This document shows, in pieces, positions 32,962 to 44,327 of a DNA stretch of 64,000 nt (its first letter is position 1; the number at the start of each line of letters is the position of its first letter). This stretch comes from Pyropia haitanensis (Eukaryota > Rhodophyta > Bangiophyceae > Bangiales > Bangiaceae), in contig SDUX01000004.1 in the NCBI GenBank assembly GCA_008729055.1, positions 4,480,559-4,544,558 of the forward strand. Direction: 5' to 3'. The translations under genes were made by a program, and so were the position numbers. The notes below the pieces were generated by a model. The model did not search any database. It saw only the letters and a list, made by a program, of their open reading frames with translations, and was not told the origin of the DNA.

Positions 32962-33449
32962 TCAAGCCCGGCCCGTGCCCATCGGCAGCCGCGCGCCGAG
33001 CATCTGCATGGCCGACCCGACGACGGTCCCCCACACGCCCTTGGGCACCCGCTTGAGCACCGGGTTGGTCAGCCGCAGCTGGTTGGTCGCCTCGGGCAGC
33101 ACGAAAAACTTGACCGCCGCGGCGGCCACGATCTTGAGCAGGTTCACCACGCGCACGTTCTTGTGGAAAAAGGCGCTGGCAAACTCGACAAACTGCGCCT
33201 CGGTGAGCGTCTTGTCGCCCTCGGCGTCAAACTCGGCCATCGCTTTGGCAATGTCGTGCCGCGACGGGGGGGGGGCACGCCGGGCACGCGGCGGCGCACC
33301 TTGGCGTGCACGTCCTGCATCGCGTAGTAGAGCTCGTGCGTGTCCAGCTTGCCGTCCTTGTCCCCGTCCATGCGCAAGAAGACCGCCGCGCAGATGAGCT
33401 TAAACGCGTGGGAGCGGGCGTACGACCAGGAGAAAAAGGGGAAGCCCAT
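32962..33449 (-). CDS. small EF-hand calcium-binding protein
   Basis: The ATG at 33449 starts MGFPFFSWSYARSHAFKLIC, an amphipathic or hydrophobic start with Gly at position 2 (possible N-myristoylation, inference). EF-hand 1 is canonical: DGDKDGKLDTHE at residues 28-39. EF-hand 2 (DAEGDKTLTEAQ) has Gln at position 12 and Lys at position 6, so it probably binds calcium weakly. The C-terminal half (HKNVRVVNLLKIVAAAAVKF, TNQLRLTNPVLKRVPKGVWG) is helical and hydrophobic. The two hands lie in different frames separated by the G10 run at 33266-33275; one extra base joins them as PSRHDIAKAMAEFD and gives about 162 residues. The pair of hands at the right spacing makes an assembly error more likely than a pseudogene. 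Target unknown. Confidence 0.82.
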
Positions 33450-35177
33450 GGTGGCGGGGTGAGGGAGGCGGGGTGAGGGGGAGGGCGGAGAGGGAGGGCA
33501 CGCAAACGCGCAGAGCGGTGGAAGGTTGTGGCGGGGATGTGGTGTGGGGAGAGGGGAGTCGGGTTCGCGGAAGAGTAGCTCGAAATACACTGGGTAGATG
33601 GGGAGCCGGCGGCCACGCGGATGTGCTGCCGCGTCAGCGCACGGGCTGACCGCCCGCAAGCGTTAAGAGGGTGTCTGCGGCTGCGATGGTGGCGCCCCTC
33701 TCAGCAGCAACCGTCGCGATGGGTGAGGCTCCGACCGCAGCCGTGCCACAAGGACCTCTCAGTCATCCCACTGGGGGGGGGGCAGACGGTCCAGCACGGA
33801 GGCCTCCCCCGTCCGAGGCGGATCGCCCGGCCGGCCGTGCGCCATGGCGGACCGGCGGTCGCGGTTGCTACCCAGACCCGAGCCCGCCGCCGCACGTGGG
33901 TGGCGCGTCGGCCCCCGCGGCACGCGCGCGTGACCGGAGGTCGGCCGACGCATGGCACACCCGGATGCACGCACGGGCGGGCGCCCCCGCGCGCCGACCC
34001 ACCACGCGCACGCGCATGCAAAGCGATGGCCGTCGGTCGTCGGCCGCTCGCGGCGCTCTGTGCAAACGGTGGAGGCGCGAGGGACGCAAAACCGGGAGTG
34101 AAATGCGCCACAGTGGGCTTGTCACGCGCCGTCCAGGTTGGAGGGACGCGTTGATTTCCGTTGGGAATCTCGTGCACATGAAATTACTTTCGACAGTAAT
34201 CGTGCTCCGCAGCTCGACCGACTATATTTAGGCACCCCAACCACCAGCGCCGCACACTCTCGTGAGTGGGCGTGCCCCCCCCCCCCCCGCGCGGGGCCCA
34301 CGGTCCTCCCCTCCCCCACCCAACGTCCAAACGCCGCCGTCGCTGTGCCCCGCCACTGGGCACACCCCCCGCCGCCCCTCCCGTCGGCGGCCGCCCGTCA
34401 TCCGTCGCCGCATTCCATCCAGGCCGGTGCCCTCCCCGACACCCCCCGCCCCCCCCCCCCCCCCCTCGTCTCAGGCGGCACGGTCGCGGCGGACGCCGGT
34501 CGGCCCGCCCCGCGCGCCCCGCGCGCGCGGGACGCGGGTGTGGGTGTGTGTGCCGCCCCGCGCGCCCAACCGCGCGGCGGCCGCTCGGCGGGACCGCGCG
34601 CGCCGGGTGGGGCCACGCGCGGCGCACACGGCCGCGGGCGGCCGGCCGCGCGGCGACCGCTGCCGGCGCGGGTCTCTGCGCGGCGGGACCCCCCCCCCCC
34701 TGTGTCAAGCGCGGTGCTGCCGCGCAGTGCGAGGCGCCACCCCAGTCCCACCGCCGGCCGCTTTGTTGGGGACGTGGACCAGACGAGTCATCTTCCTCCC
34801 GTCGCGGACGTCCGCCTCCCCTCCCCCTCCCCTCTCTTTTTGACGTTGCAAAGCTCGCGCGACCGCCTCGACATACATCATCCCCCCCCCCCCCTCCCCC
34901 CCATCCCCCTTGTATCACCCTCGCGCCCTCCCCTTCACCGCGGTTGTCCGCTCCGTCCCCGTCGACGGCGGCGGCGGCAGCGGCCGTAGCAGCGGCAGCA
35001 GCAGCGGTGGCAGAAGCAGCACCAAAGGCGGCGGCGGCGGCGGCAGCGTCGACCGGTACCTCGAGCGGGATCATCGGCCTCGGGCCGACGCGGACCGGCG
35101 CACCGCCCCCCGCCCCCCCCCCCCCCCGCCCCTCTGCCCGACCGTACGGTCGGGCGCGGCCCGGACGTCCGCGGCCC
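33450..35177. promoter_or_regulatory. shared 5' region of the EF-hand and F-box genes
   Basis: Divergent promoters must lie here. The first 750 bases are moderately GC-rich with an AT-richer patch at 34170-34235 (containing tatattta near 34222). From 34270 poly(C) runs dominate. No conserved protein was recognised. Confidence 0.35.
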
Positions 35178-37119
35178 ATGGCACCTCCGCGGGCGCCGGA
35201 CGGGCGCCTGCCAACCCCCCCCCCCCCCCCACCCCCCCCCCCTCCCCCTCACGCAGTCCCCCTCCCCCCCCCCCTCATCAGCTCCCCCCCCCCCCCCCCC
35301 CCAGCGTCGCCCTCCCCCCCCACACCGGCCCCCCCCCCCCCCCCCCCACCCCCCCCCCCCCCCTCCCCCCGGTGGGCCTCCTCGACCTCCCCGACGACGT
35401 CCTCCGCGTCATCGCGGCGCGGCTCTTTGCCGAGCGCGCCCACGGCGGCTTTTTTGGCGCCTGCACCACGACGCGGCGGCTCGGCCACGGGGCGGTCGAC
35501 TGGGTGACGCTGCCCTGGTGCTTTGCGTGCGCGTCGCCGCGGCGCCGCCGCGACGCGGCGGTCGCCCGGCACCGGGCCGGCGGCGGCGCCGGCAGCGGCG
35601 GCGGCGGCGGCGGCGGCGGCGGTGGGGGTGGCCGCGCCTCCCCCCCGCCGCCGCCGCCGCCGTTGCCGCGGCCGCCGTCGCCGCCGCCGCACCCGCCCGC
35701 GCTGCCCGCCCGCCTCGACGCGGTCGCCGCCTTTTTTGCGCGCGCCCCCGCCGTGGCCGAGGTGGAGCTCGTCGACCCGCCCCCCCCCGGCGGGTGGCCC
35801 GCCGCCGCCGCCGCCACCGCCGACGGCGCCGCCGCCGCCGCCGCCGCCGCCAGCCGCCGGCGGCGGCGGCGCCCCCTCCCGCCACCCCCGCCGCCCTGTG
35901 CGGTACCCCCCGACCGCCGCGCGGCGGTGTGGCGGGCGGTCGGCGCGGCGGTCGGCACGGCGGCGGCGCGGCTGTCGGGGCTGACGCTCGACGGCGCCGC
36001 GGCGGCGGCGCTGGGGGGGTGGCCGCCGCACGCGCCGCCGGGCGTGCCGCTGCGGCGGCTGGCGCTCCGCGGCGTGCCCGCGGCGGTCGCGGCGGGCGGC
36101 GGCGGCGGCGGCGGGGGGGGGGGGGTGCCGGCGGGGACCTGGCCGCGGCGCTCCGCCGCGTGGCGCCCCACCTCCGTGACCTGACGCTCTCCCTGGCGGG
36201 CGTGTGGCCGCCCGGGTCGGTCGCGGCGCTGCTGCGTGGCGCGGCGGCGCTGCCAGCCGTGACGGCGCTGGCGCTGTCGCTGGGCGTGGCGGACGTGTTG
36301 GACGGGCGGCTTGCCGCGGCGGTCGCGGCGTGCGTGCCGGGCGTGCGGCGGCTGGCGCTGGCGGCGGACGTGCGGGGGGGTGGGGCGCCCCGTTGGCCGC
36401 GGGTGCCCCCGGGGGGGGGGGCTCCCGTCGCTGGCGGACCTGTCCCTTGCCGTGACCGATACCGACGGGGGGGGGCACGCCGCGGCGGACCTGGCCGCCG
36501 CGCTCGCGGGCCGCCGCCTCTGCCGCCTGTCGTTGGCGGTCACCGAGGGCAGCGACGTGGACAGCAGCGACGATGAGGACGACGCGGACGGGGGCGGCGG
36601 CGTCCATGGTTTTGGCGGCGGCGGCGGCGGCGACGGCGGCGACGGCGGCGGCGGCGGCGGCAACGGCAATGGCGGCGGCTGGGGCGTGCCGGCCATTGGC
36701 ACCGCCGTCGCCGCGGCGGCCACCATCCCCGCGGCGCTCCTCCTGGGCGGCACCCGCGTCCGCACCGCGGAGCTCCGCCGCCTGACCGCCGACGCGCGCG
36801 CGGCGGCGACGCTCACCCACCTATCCCTGCGCCTGCGGGGTGACGGCGGCGGCGGCGAGGCGGCGGCGGGGGTGCTGGCCACGCTCGGGCCGCTGCCGGC
36901 GCTGGCGCGCCTGTCGGTGGTGGTGGAGGTGGGCGGCCGCGGCGGGCGGCGGGGGTGGGCGCCGCCGGCAGCGGCCGGCGCCTGGCTGCCCCGCCCGTGG
37001 CTCGGCCTCCCGGCGCTGACCGCCGTCGAGCTGACCGCCTCCGCCACCGCGGCGGCGGCGGCGACCGCCCGCGGCGGCTGCGGGTGTGGCCGCCGTCGCG
37101 GGTCGCCCCCGCCCGGCGG

Positions 37120-37170
<51 letters not shown>

Positions 37171-37574
37171 CGCCCCCACCCCCCCGCCGCTGGTCGGGTG
37201 GCTCCTCGCCTCCCTCGGCGCGTCCCCCTGCCGCGGCACGCTCACCTCCCTCGCCGTCACGGGCGACCTGCCCCTCCCCGGCGGGCCCGCCGCGGGCTTT
37301 GCCGCCGCCGCCGCGCTGCCCGCCCTCTGCCGGCTGGCCGTCTCGGCCCGCCCCGAGGTGTGGATGCCCGCCGCGCCACGGGCGGGGGGGGGGGTGGCCC
37401 CGCCGGCGGTGGGTGTGGGTGTGGGCGTGGCGGCTGGGGGGGGGGGTGGGGGGGGGAGGGGGGGTCCTCGTCCCCATCACCGTCGCCGACCGCGCGCGGC
37501 TGCGGGGGGAGCTCGCCGCCGCGCTGCCGGAGGTGACCACGTCCATGCGGTTTTCGTATTCGCGCCATGGGTAG
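35178..37574 (+). CDS. F-box protein with leucine-rich-repeat-like C-terminus
   Basis: Probable substrate adaptor of an SCF ubiquitin ligase. The F-box is GLLDLPDDVLRVIAARLFAE followed by FFGACTTTRRLGHGAV, near residues 68-110. Downstream, repeats such as LRDLTLSLAGVWPPGSVAAL, LPSLADLSLAVTD, LTHLSLRLRG and LTSLAVTGDLPLP look like degenerate LRRs, separated by poly-Ala and poly-Gly. The protein must be pieced together: breaks at the G13 run 36113-36125, at two runs near 36374-36421 and at two runs near 37436-37464, each consistent with one extra base, ending in VADRARLRGELAAALPEVTT and SMRFSYSRHG at 37574. ATG 35178 (MAPPRAPDGRLPTPP) lies before a series of C runs and is a guess. About 800 residues. 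Substrate unknown. Confidence 0.65.
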
Positions 37575-37636
37575 CGGCCGTTGGTTTTGGGGGGGGGGGG
37601 GGGGGGGGGGGGAGGCCGCGACGGACGTCGGGCAAG

Positions 37637-37675
<39 letters not shown>

Positions 37676-38961
37676 TCCCAGCGGCAGGTTACGCGCCTTG
37701 CTCCGTTGGGGGGGGGGGGGGGGGAGGGGGAGAGCGACTACTGTCGACGGGCACGTGCGTGCGCGCGGCGGCGGCGCCCGCCGCGGCAGGCGGCGGTGGC
37801 GGCCGCCAGCGGTGGCGGTGGGCGGCCAGCCCGCCCCCCGGGGGGGGGGGGGGGGGGGAGCACCGCATCGGGCGTCCGCCGCTGGCGTCGTGGCCGACGC
37901 TGGCGATGAATGGGGGGGGTGGGGGGGGTGGCGCCGTCAGGCGCGCGGGTGTGTTGGGGGTGGCCACCGCGGCCTGACAGCCGCGGCACGGGGAGCGTGG
38001 CCGTCCGCCACCAGCAACCCCCGCGTGGTGGGTGGGGAGCGGAGGCGGGGCGCGTGCACAAGGCAAACGGCGGGGTTCTGCTGCCGCGTCATCGACGGGC
38101 GGGCGGGCGCCCGTGGCGGGGGCGGGTGTGGCCGGGCGTGGCCGCCTCGCGGCGCGAGCCGCGGCCCCCGCCGCCGGGTCTGGTCTGGTGGGGTGACCAG
38201 CGCAGGCCGGCCGTGCCCCCCCCCCCTCGGCGGCGGCTGTGGGCGGGGTGTGGCGGAAGTGGCCCCGACGGGATGCGCGGCACGGCGGGCGGGGACGCGA
38301 CAGCAAGGTCCCCCGTGGCGACGGGCGCCCCATTTCGCCATGACTTGGCGCCGCCGCCGCGCAGGCGGCTGCCAAGGAGGACGCGCCGCCCGCCCGCGCC
38401 GGCCGCACGACCGGCGGCGGCGAGCTGGCCCCCGCGCCCCGCGTCCTTCCTGCGGTCTCTGGGGGGGGGGGGGGGGGGGGGGGGGGCGGCATGACAGGAT
38501 TTCGCGCCGCGCGCTTCGCCCCCTGCCGGCGTTCCCCCCCCCTCTGCTCCACCACCCGCCCGCCCTGGCCAGGTGCTTGCGTGCGTGGGTGTCGATGGCG
38601 CCACCGCCACCGCACCAGCGCTGACCGTCAGTCCCGCCGTGTCCCCGTGACCCTACGCGGGGTGTGACGTCGGGGGGGGGGGTGAGGGAGACGACCGCCT
38701 CGCGCCCCCCAGCGAGCGCCGGCCGCCGCCGCTCGGCCGCTCCAGGCGTTTTCGTCTGCCGGGTGGCCATTCGTCAGACGCCGCCACCGCCGTGACCGCC
38801 ACCGACCCCTTCTTCCCCGCGCGCTTCAAACCCCTCCCGACCGTCTTGGCTCTTTTCCTTGTTGGCTGCGGGGCGCGTCGCCCGTTGTCCCCTCCCTCCC
38901 GCCCCAACCCCCCCGTCTCCTCCATATCGTGGGTGGGGACCCCCCGGCGCGCCCACCCACC
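37575..38961. other. intergenic, homopolymer-rich
   Basis: Contains a G24 run (37589-37612), an A34 run and a G26 run (38461-38486). Open frames are Arg/Pro/Gly-rich and look artificial. It contains the promoter region of the downstream protease. Confidence 0.4.
37637..37670. repeat. poly(A) tract, 34 bases
   Basis: Uninterrupted A34 starting 63 bases after the F-box gene stop and 25 bases after a G24 run. No target-site duplication or retroposon body was seen. Confidence 0.95.
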
Positions 38962-40462
38962 ATGGGGTCCACCCCCCGCCACCGCGTCAGCCGCACCCTC
39001 GCCGCCGCTGCCACGGCCGCCACGGCCGCCACGGTCGCCGTCGTGGCCACGGTAGTAGGGACAGCCGCCGCGGCCACCCCCCCCCCCCCCACCTCGCGGC
39101 CGCCCCCCTCCAACCGACCATCCTGTCCCTAACGCCCGCCTGTGACGCCGCCTGTGCGCGGCGTGTCGGAGGCCGCCTCGCCGCCGACGGCTGCCACGGG
39201 GTGCGCCACTTCCGGGGCCTCCACATGGTCGCCGCCCGCTGCCCCGGCGGCGGCGGCGGCGGCGGCGACGGCGGCGGGTCGGCGGCGGGCGCCGCGGCGG
39301 GGGCGGCGGCGGTCGCCGCGTCGGCGCGCGACGCGGCCGCCGCGGCGGCCGCCGCGGGCGGCCGCGACTGGGCGGCCATCCCGGGCGTCGCCGCGTGGGC
39401 GCCCGACGATGGCGTCACCGCCGCGACGCCCGTCGGTGGTGGCGCCGGGTGGCCCCCGCCGCCGGGCATGCCGGGCAGCTGGGCGGCGCCACTCGCGGCG
39501 GCGCCGTCGGCGGCGGCGGCGCCGACCGCGGTGCCCTTTTCGCGGCCCTACCTGTGGGGGCGGGACCGGATCAACCAGGCGGTGCTCCCGCTCGACGGCC
39601 GCGCGTCGACGGCGGCGTGTTTCCCCCGCGGCGGCGCCGGCGTGCACGTGTTTGTTGCGGATACGGGGTGCATGGCGGCGCACGCGGAGTTTGCGCACCT
39701 CGCCGCGGCGGGCCGCTTTGCGGTCATGGCCGCCCCGGGCAGCGCGTACGCGTCGGGGGAGGACGCGTCGGGCCACGGCACGCACGTGGCGGGGACGGTG
39801 GCGGGCCGCGGGACGGGCGTTGCGCCCGGCGTGCGGCTGACGTGCGTCAAGGTGCTCAACGGGACGGGCCACGGGACGCTGACGGACGTGCTATCCGCGC
39901 TGGACGTGGCGGTGGGGTGGGCGGCCGCCCACCCGGCGGCGCCCGTCCTCCTCTCCGCGTCCCTGTCTGGCAAGCGGCCGCCGCGGCGGGCGCTCCCGCC
40001 GGGCACCGTCGCCGTCGACATGATGGCAACGGCCGCGACGGCCGCGGCGGCCGCCGGGGTGGTTGTCATCGCCGCCGCGGGCAACGACGCGGCCGACGCG
40101 TGTGGCTACACGCCCGCCTCTGAGCCGCACGTCATTGCGGTGGGGAGCGTCGGCGCCGGGGACGTGGCCGCGGCGTCGTCCAACTGGGGGCGCTGCGTTG
40201 ACCTTGTCGCGCCCGGCGTGGGCATCCTCAGTGCCGGCACGGCCTCCCCGTCCGCGCGGACGGGGCTGTCGGGCACGTCGGCGGCGGCGCCACACGTGGC
40301 GGGCCTCGCCGCGCTGGTGCTGGCCGAGCGGCCGCGGCGCGGCGGCGGCGGCGGCGGCCGCCGTGGCGTGACCGCCGCGGCGGTGGTCGCGGCGCTGACG
40401 CGGCCGGGGGGGGTGCGCGTCCGCGGCACGCCGCTCGCGTGGCTCAACGCGACCGCGTGTGG

Positions 40463-40502
<40 letters not shown>

Positions 40503-40519
40503 ACGACCACGCGGGGTGA
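38962..40519 (+). CDS. secreted subtilisin-like serine protease (S8, proteinase K type)
   Basis: The ATG at 38962 gives a signal peptide: MGSTPRHRVSRTLAAAATAA, a hydrophobic Ala/Val core, and a likely cut near GTAAAA. After the C14 run (39077-39090) the next frame continues with LSLTPACDAACARRV and CHGVRHFRGLHMVAARC, probably the inhibitory propeptide. The catalytic domain has the full triad: Asp in GVHVFVADTGCM, His in DASGHGTHVAGTVAG, Ser in GLSGTSAAAPHVAGLAAL, and the oxyanion Asn in VIAAAGNDAADACGY. SLSGK and SASLS segments and extra Cys match the proteinase K subfamily. One extra base joins signal and catalytic parts. In the G32 run (40466-40497) one extra base would end the protein with GADDHAG at 40519; otherwise the frame runs on to 41024 through low-complexity sequence. 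About 519 residues. Confidence 0.85.
40466..40497. repeat. poly(G) run, 32 bases
   Basis: Longest G run seen in the window, located inside the 3' end of the protease reading frame. Its exact length decides where the protease ends. Confidence 0.9.
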
Positions 40520-41446
40520 CGACGCCGACGACACGCGCGGCGGGCGTGGCGGCCGGCTTTGGTGGGGAAGGGGAGGGGGGGGGAGCAGCTGCGACGCCCT
40601 GCAGGGAGGGGCGGGTCGGGGGCGTGTGGGGTGCGCCGCTGCCGCGTGGGTACGGCTGCGGGTGCCAGCCGCACGCACCGTACCCGTAGCAATCGGGTTG
40701 GTCGTGCGGTCAGGGCGCCCCCGGTGCACCGGCGCGACGTGTGGGCAGCGCGGCGGCGGCGGCGGGCAGCCCACAATGGGCCCGCCGGCGGCGGCCGTTG
40801 CGCACGTGCCGCACCAATGGCGGCGGGGGCGGCGGCACCGACGCTGGCGTTGGCAGCGGCGGCCAGCGGCGGCGGCGGTGGGCTGCAGTGGTGGTGGTGC
40901 TGGTGGGGGCGCTGCGGGCGGTGGCGCGCGGCGGCGGCGGCGGCGGCGGCGCGGTGGCGGACCGCCCACCGCCGCCGCGCCGCGGACGGTGCTGGGGGGG
41001 GGCGTGCGCCGTGCGCCCACGTGACGGCCCCCAGACGACCACCGAGGCGGGACGACGGAAACAACAACAAAAAAAAAAAAAAACGCGCGTGGGAATCTTG
41101 GCATATGCTCGCCGCCGGCCAGACCGCCGCCGCCGCCGCGGCCGGGCGGATCGCGCCCGCGCAAACCGCCGCCGCCCCACCGCCACCGGCCGTCCCACCG
41201 TGTCCCCCCCGCGCCACCCCGCGGCCGCGCGTCCCGTCGCGCCCCCCCCCCCCCCCTTCCCCCCCCACCCCCCCCCTCCCCCAAGCGCCCCAAGTCCCCC
41301 CCCACGCCCCCCCCCCCCCCCCTCTGCCTCCCCCACCCCCCCCGCCATCGTCGCCGCCCCTTCCCCGTCGGCTGCACCCCACCCCCCCCCCTGCCGCGGC
41401 GCCGTCGCCGACGCGCCCGCCGCGCCCGCCCCGCCTGGCCGGCGGC
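40520..41446. other. intergenic between protease and kinase
   Basis: GC-rich sequence with an A14 run near 41070-41083 and C runs from 41230 to 41390. It includes the kinase promoter. No gene was recognised. Confidence 0.4.
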
Positions 41447-41637
41447 ATGCCCCCGCCGCGGCGGCCGCCGCCGCGCCTCCGTCGTGGCCCTACCGCCGCC
41501 GCCGCCGCCGCCGCCGCCGCTGCCGCCGCCGCCGCCGCCGACGACGCCGACGCCGCCGCCGCCGCCGTGTCGAGTGACTCGTCCGACGGTGGCGGGGGGG
41601 GGGGCGCTGGGGGGTGCCCCTCGCCGCGCGGCGCCGC

Positions 41638-41669
<32 letters not shown>

Positions 41670-41720
41670 CCGACCGTCCCCGCCGGCGGCGGCACCCCCA
41701 TCCTCCCCGCCGCCGCCGAC

Positions 41721-41754
<34 letters not shown>

Positions 41755-42297
41755 ACACGGGTCGCGGCTGCCGCTGCGGTCCCGGTCCCTGCTGCGGACG
41801 CTGCGGCGGCCCCCCCCCCCCGCACCCGCCGTGCTCGTACGTCTCGTTTCTCTTCTGCCCCCCCCAGCGCGTGGCGGGCCCAGCACCCCCCCCCCCCCCC
41901 CACGGGGCCATCCCCCCCCCCGGGCGCCCCCCTCCCCCCCTCCCGCTGCGGCCGCCGCACCGCGCGGGCCGCCCACCCCCCGGGGCGGAGCACCCCGCCC
42001 CGCCCGCCGCCCCCAACGTGCGCTAATGGTGAACCGGCTGACCGCCCCGCCGTGCCGTGCGCGGCTCGCCGGCTGCGCGGCGCGTCCCCTCGCTCTGCTT
42101 TGGCCGCTGGTGTGCCCGGTTGGCCTCCCCCTCCGCTGCGCTCCCCCGTGCAGGTACCCGCCGCGGCGAGCGCGGCCAAGCGGCCGCCGCCGGCTGCGCA
42201 CGCCGACGCTGGTGGCGGCGGCAAGCGTGCGCGGCCCGACGTGGCCGCCGGTGGTGGCAACGACGGCGGCGGTGGTATCCGCGGCGGCGGTGGCGGC

Positions 42298-42331
<34 letters not shown>

Positions 42332-44098
42332 TCAACGGGGCGGTCGGGGGGCTCGCGCCAGCGGGCGGCGCCCGTACCGCCGCGGCCACCGCCACCGCCG
42401 CCGCCACCGTGGCGGCCGCGGACACCTTTGACATGTTTGCCGCCGCCCCACTCGCGTCGGTAGCCGAGGCGGCGGCGCTGCTGCGGGGTGGCTCGGCAGC
42501 GGTATGTGGACTGGGTGGTGGCGGGGGTCTCGTGGCGGCGTCTTGTGGTGGGGCGTTGTGTGTGTGTGTTCTGGGGGACGGGGGGGGGGACGGGGAGGTT
42601 GGGCGTGGCGGAGCGTAGCGGCGGCGGCTTGGGCGCGCGCCGACGTGGCGGTGGGAGGTGGGGGTGCAGCCGCGTCGGACTTGCCGTCGTAGGACCCTGG
42701 GCGCAGTGGGCCCGCTGCTCGCCGCGGGGTTTGACTGGGTGGGTGGCTGACTCGGCTATGGAACTGGGTGTGCCCGGCGCTCGCGCTTGGCTCTTTGGCC
42801 GGTCTTCCCTGCGCTCTTGCTCGTTCTCTTGGTGTGTGGCTCTCACCGCGACCCTCCCGTCCGGCCCCCCCAACCAGGCGGTGCGCCCGCCGGGTGCCGA
42901 CGGCACCACGTCCCCCTCGGGCCACTATACGCTGCACCCCGGCGACCGCCTCGCCGGCGGCCGCTACACCCCCGACTCGGTCGCGGGCCGCGGCGTCTTT
43001 GCGACCGTCCTCGCCGGCACGGACCACGGGTCGTCGCCGCCGCGGCGGGTGGCGATCAAGCTCCTCCGTGCCAACGACGCGATGCGCCGGGCGGGCGCGT
43101 CCGAGGTCGCCGCCCTCCGCGCCATTGCCGCCGCGGCGGGCGTGCCGCCGGCGGGCACGCCGCCGGCCGACCACGCCGGCCACTGCGCGGTGCTGCTCGA
43201 CGCGTTCCCCCACCGGGGCCACCTGGCGCTGGTGTTCCCGCTCGCGGCGGGCGGCAGCCTCCGCGACGCCCTCGAGGCGTACGGCGCCGGCACGGGCCTC
43301 GCGCTGGCCGCGGTGCGGCGGTACGGGCGGCAGCTGTTTGTGGCGCTGCGCACCCTCCGCGCCGCGCGGGTCGTCCACGGGGACATCAAGCCGGACAATG
43401 TGCTGCTGTCGGCGGACCGGGCGACCGCGACGCTCGCCGACTATGGGTCGGCGTGGGTGGAGGCGCCGCCGCCGCCCAGCGGCGGGGGGGCGGCCGCCGC
43501 CGCCGCGGTGGCTCGTCCCCCGCCAGGCGCCCCCCCGCCCCCGCCGCACGCGCACGGGCCGGCGACGGCGGTGGGCGCCGCGGCGGGCGCGGCCTCACCA
43601 ACCACCCCCTACCTCGTCTCCCGCTTTTACCGCGCGCCCGAAATTGCGCTGCGGCTGCCCCGCGGCGCCGCCGCGGACGTCTGGTCGGTCGGGTGCGTGC
43701 TGTACGAGCTCTACACGGGCCGCCTGCTGCTGCCGTCGGCGGACAATGCGGACCTGCTGCGCCGCGCCGCGGCGCTGCGGGGTGGGGGGGGGGGGGGGGG
43801 GGGGATCCCGCCGCGGATGCTCCGCGCGTCCCCGCGGGGGCGCGACTGGACCGCGCCGCTGGCAAAGGCGGCGGCGGCGGCGGCGGCGGCGGCGACGCAC
43901 GTGGGGGGGGGGTGGTGGCGGCGGGGATCGCGGCGGCCGCGGCGGCCGAGGGGGGGGGGCGGGGGGGGGGGGGGGGGGGGGGGCGCCGCCGCCGCCCTCG
44001 CCAACCTCATTGACCGGTGCGTGGCGGTGGACCCGCGGCGGCGGTGTGGGGTGGACGAGGCGCTCGCGCACCCCTTCTTCCGTGGGGCCGAGTCGTAG
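41447..44098 (+). CDS. PRP4-like serine/threonine protein kinase (three exons)
   Basis: Kinase of the PRP4/DYRK group; PRP4 phosphorylates tri-snRNP proteins during spliceosome activation. Proposed exons 41447-41836, 42154-42501 and 42878-44098, joined at two phase-0 introns with no frame repair, giving 652 residues. Exon 1 codes for an acidic/Ser then Arg-rich tail (VSSDSSDGGG, then Arg tracts, RSRS), exon 2 contains ADTFDMFAAAPLASVAEAAA, recalling the DMFA motif of PRP4 kinases. The kinase domain is in exon 3: GRGVFATV loop near 281, VAIKLL, VVHGDIKPDNVLLS, DYGSA in place of DFGSA, LVSRFYRAPEI, DVWSVGCVLYELYTG, NADLLRRAAALRG and PRMLR, then VDPRRRCGVDEALAHPFF. Large Ala/Gly inserts sit before the APE motif and near the C-terminus. 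Exon 3 is certain, exon 2 likely, exon 1 and the start probable. Confidence 0.82.
41837..42153 (+). other. intron 1 of the PRP4-like kinase gene
   Basis: 317 bases, donor GTACGT at 41837, acceptor pyrimidine-rich tract ending CCCCCGTGCAG at 42153, phase 0. Chosen because it joins two open frames without a stop; other acceptors such as the one at about 41870 cannot be excluded. Confidence 0.6.
42502..42877 (+). other. intron 2 of the PRP4-like kinase gene
   Basis: 376 bases, donor GTATGT, acceptor CCCCCCCAACCAG, a candidate branch sequence GGCTGACTC near 42745, phase 0. It joins LLRGGSAA to AVRPPGADGTTSPSG exactly in frame. Unlike the flanking exons the intron is T/G-rich. Confidence 0.8.
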
Positions 44099-44327
44099 GC
44101 TGGCGGCGGGCGTGGGGTGGACGCTGGGGACAGGCGGGCGGCTTTGGTGGCGTCGCCGGGGGGGGGGGGGAAGGGGTGAGGGCGCCGTGGCGGCGGCGTG
44201 TGTGGGGAGGCGTTTTTTTTTTGGTTTTTTTTTTCGCGTCTTGTTTGGGGATGCCACGGCCGCGCGCGCGGCCACGTCCGCGCCACGCGCCCGGGGGGGC
44301 GCTCGCGCCGCCCACCCGCGGCGGCGG
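44099..44327. terminator. shared 3' region of two convergent genes, with T tracts
   Basis: 229 bases between the stops of the kinase (+) and the oxidoreductase (-). It contains T10-GG-T10 at 44213-44234. Polyadenylation of both transcripts must use this small space or run into the other gene; the termination role of the tract is inference. Confidence 0.4.

Noticed and set aside
37637..37670. A34 tract as the tail of a retroposed element
   Set aside because: No target duplication, no LINE/SINE body upstream, and similar tracts follow other genes in either orientation.
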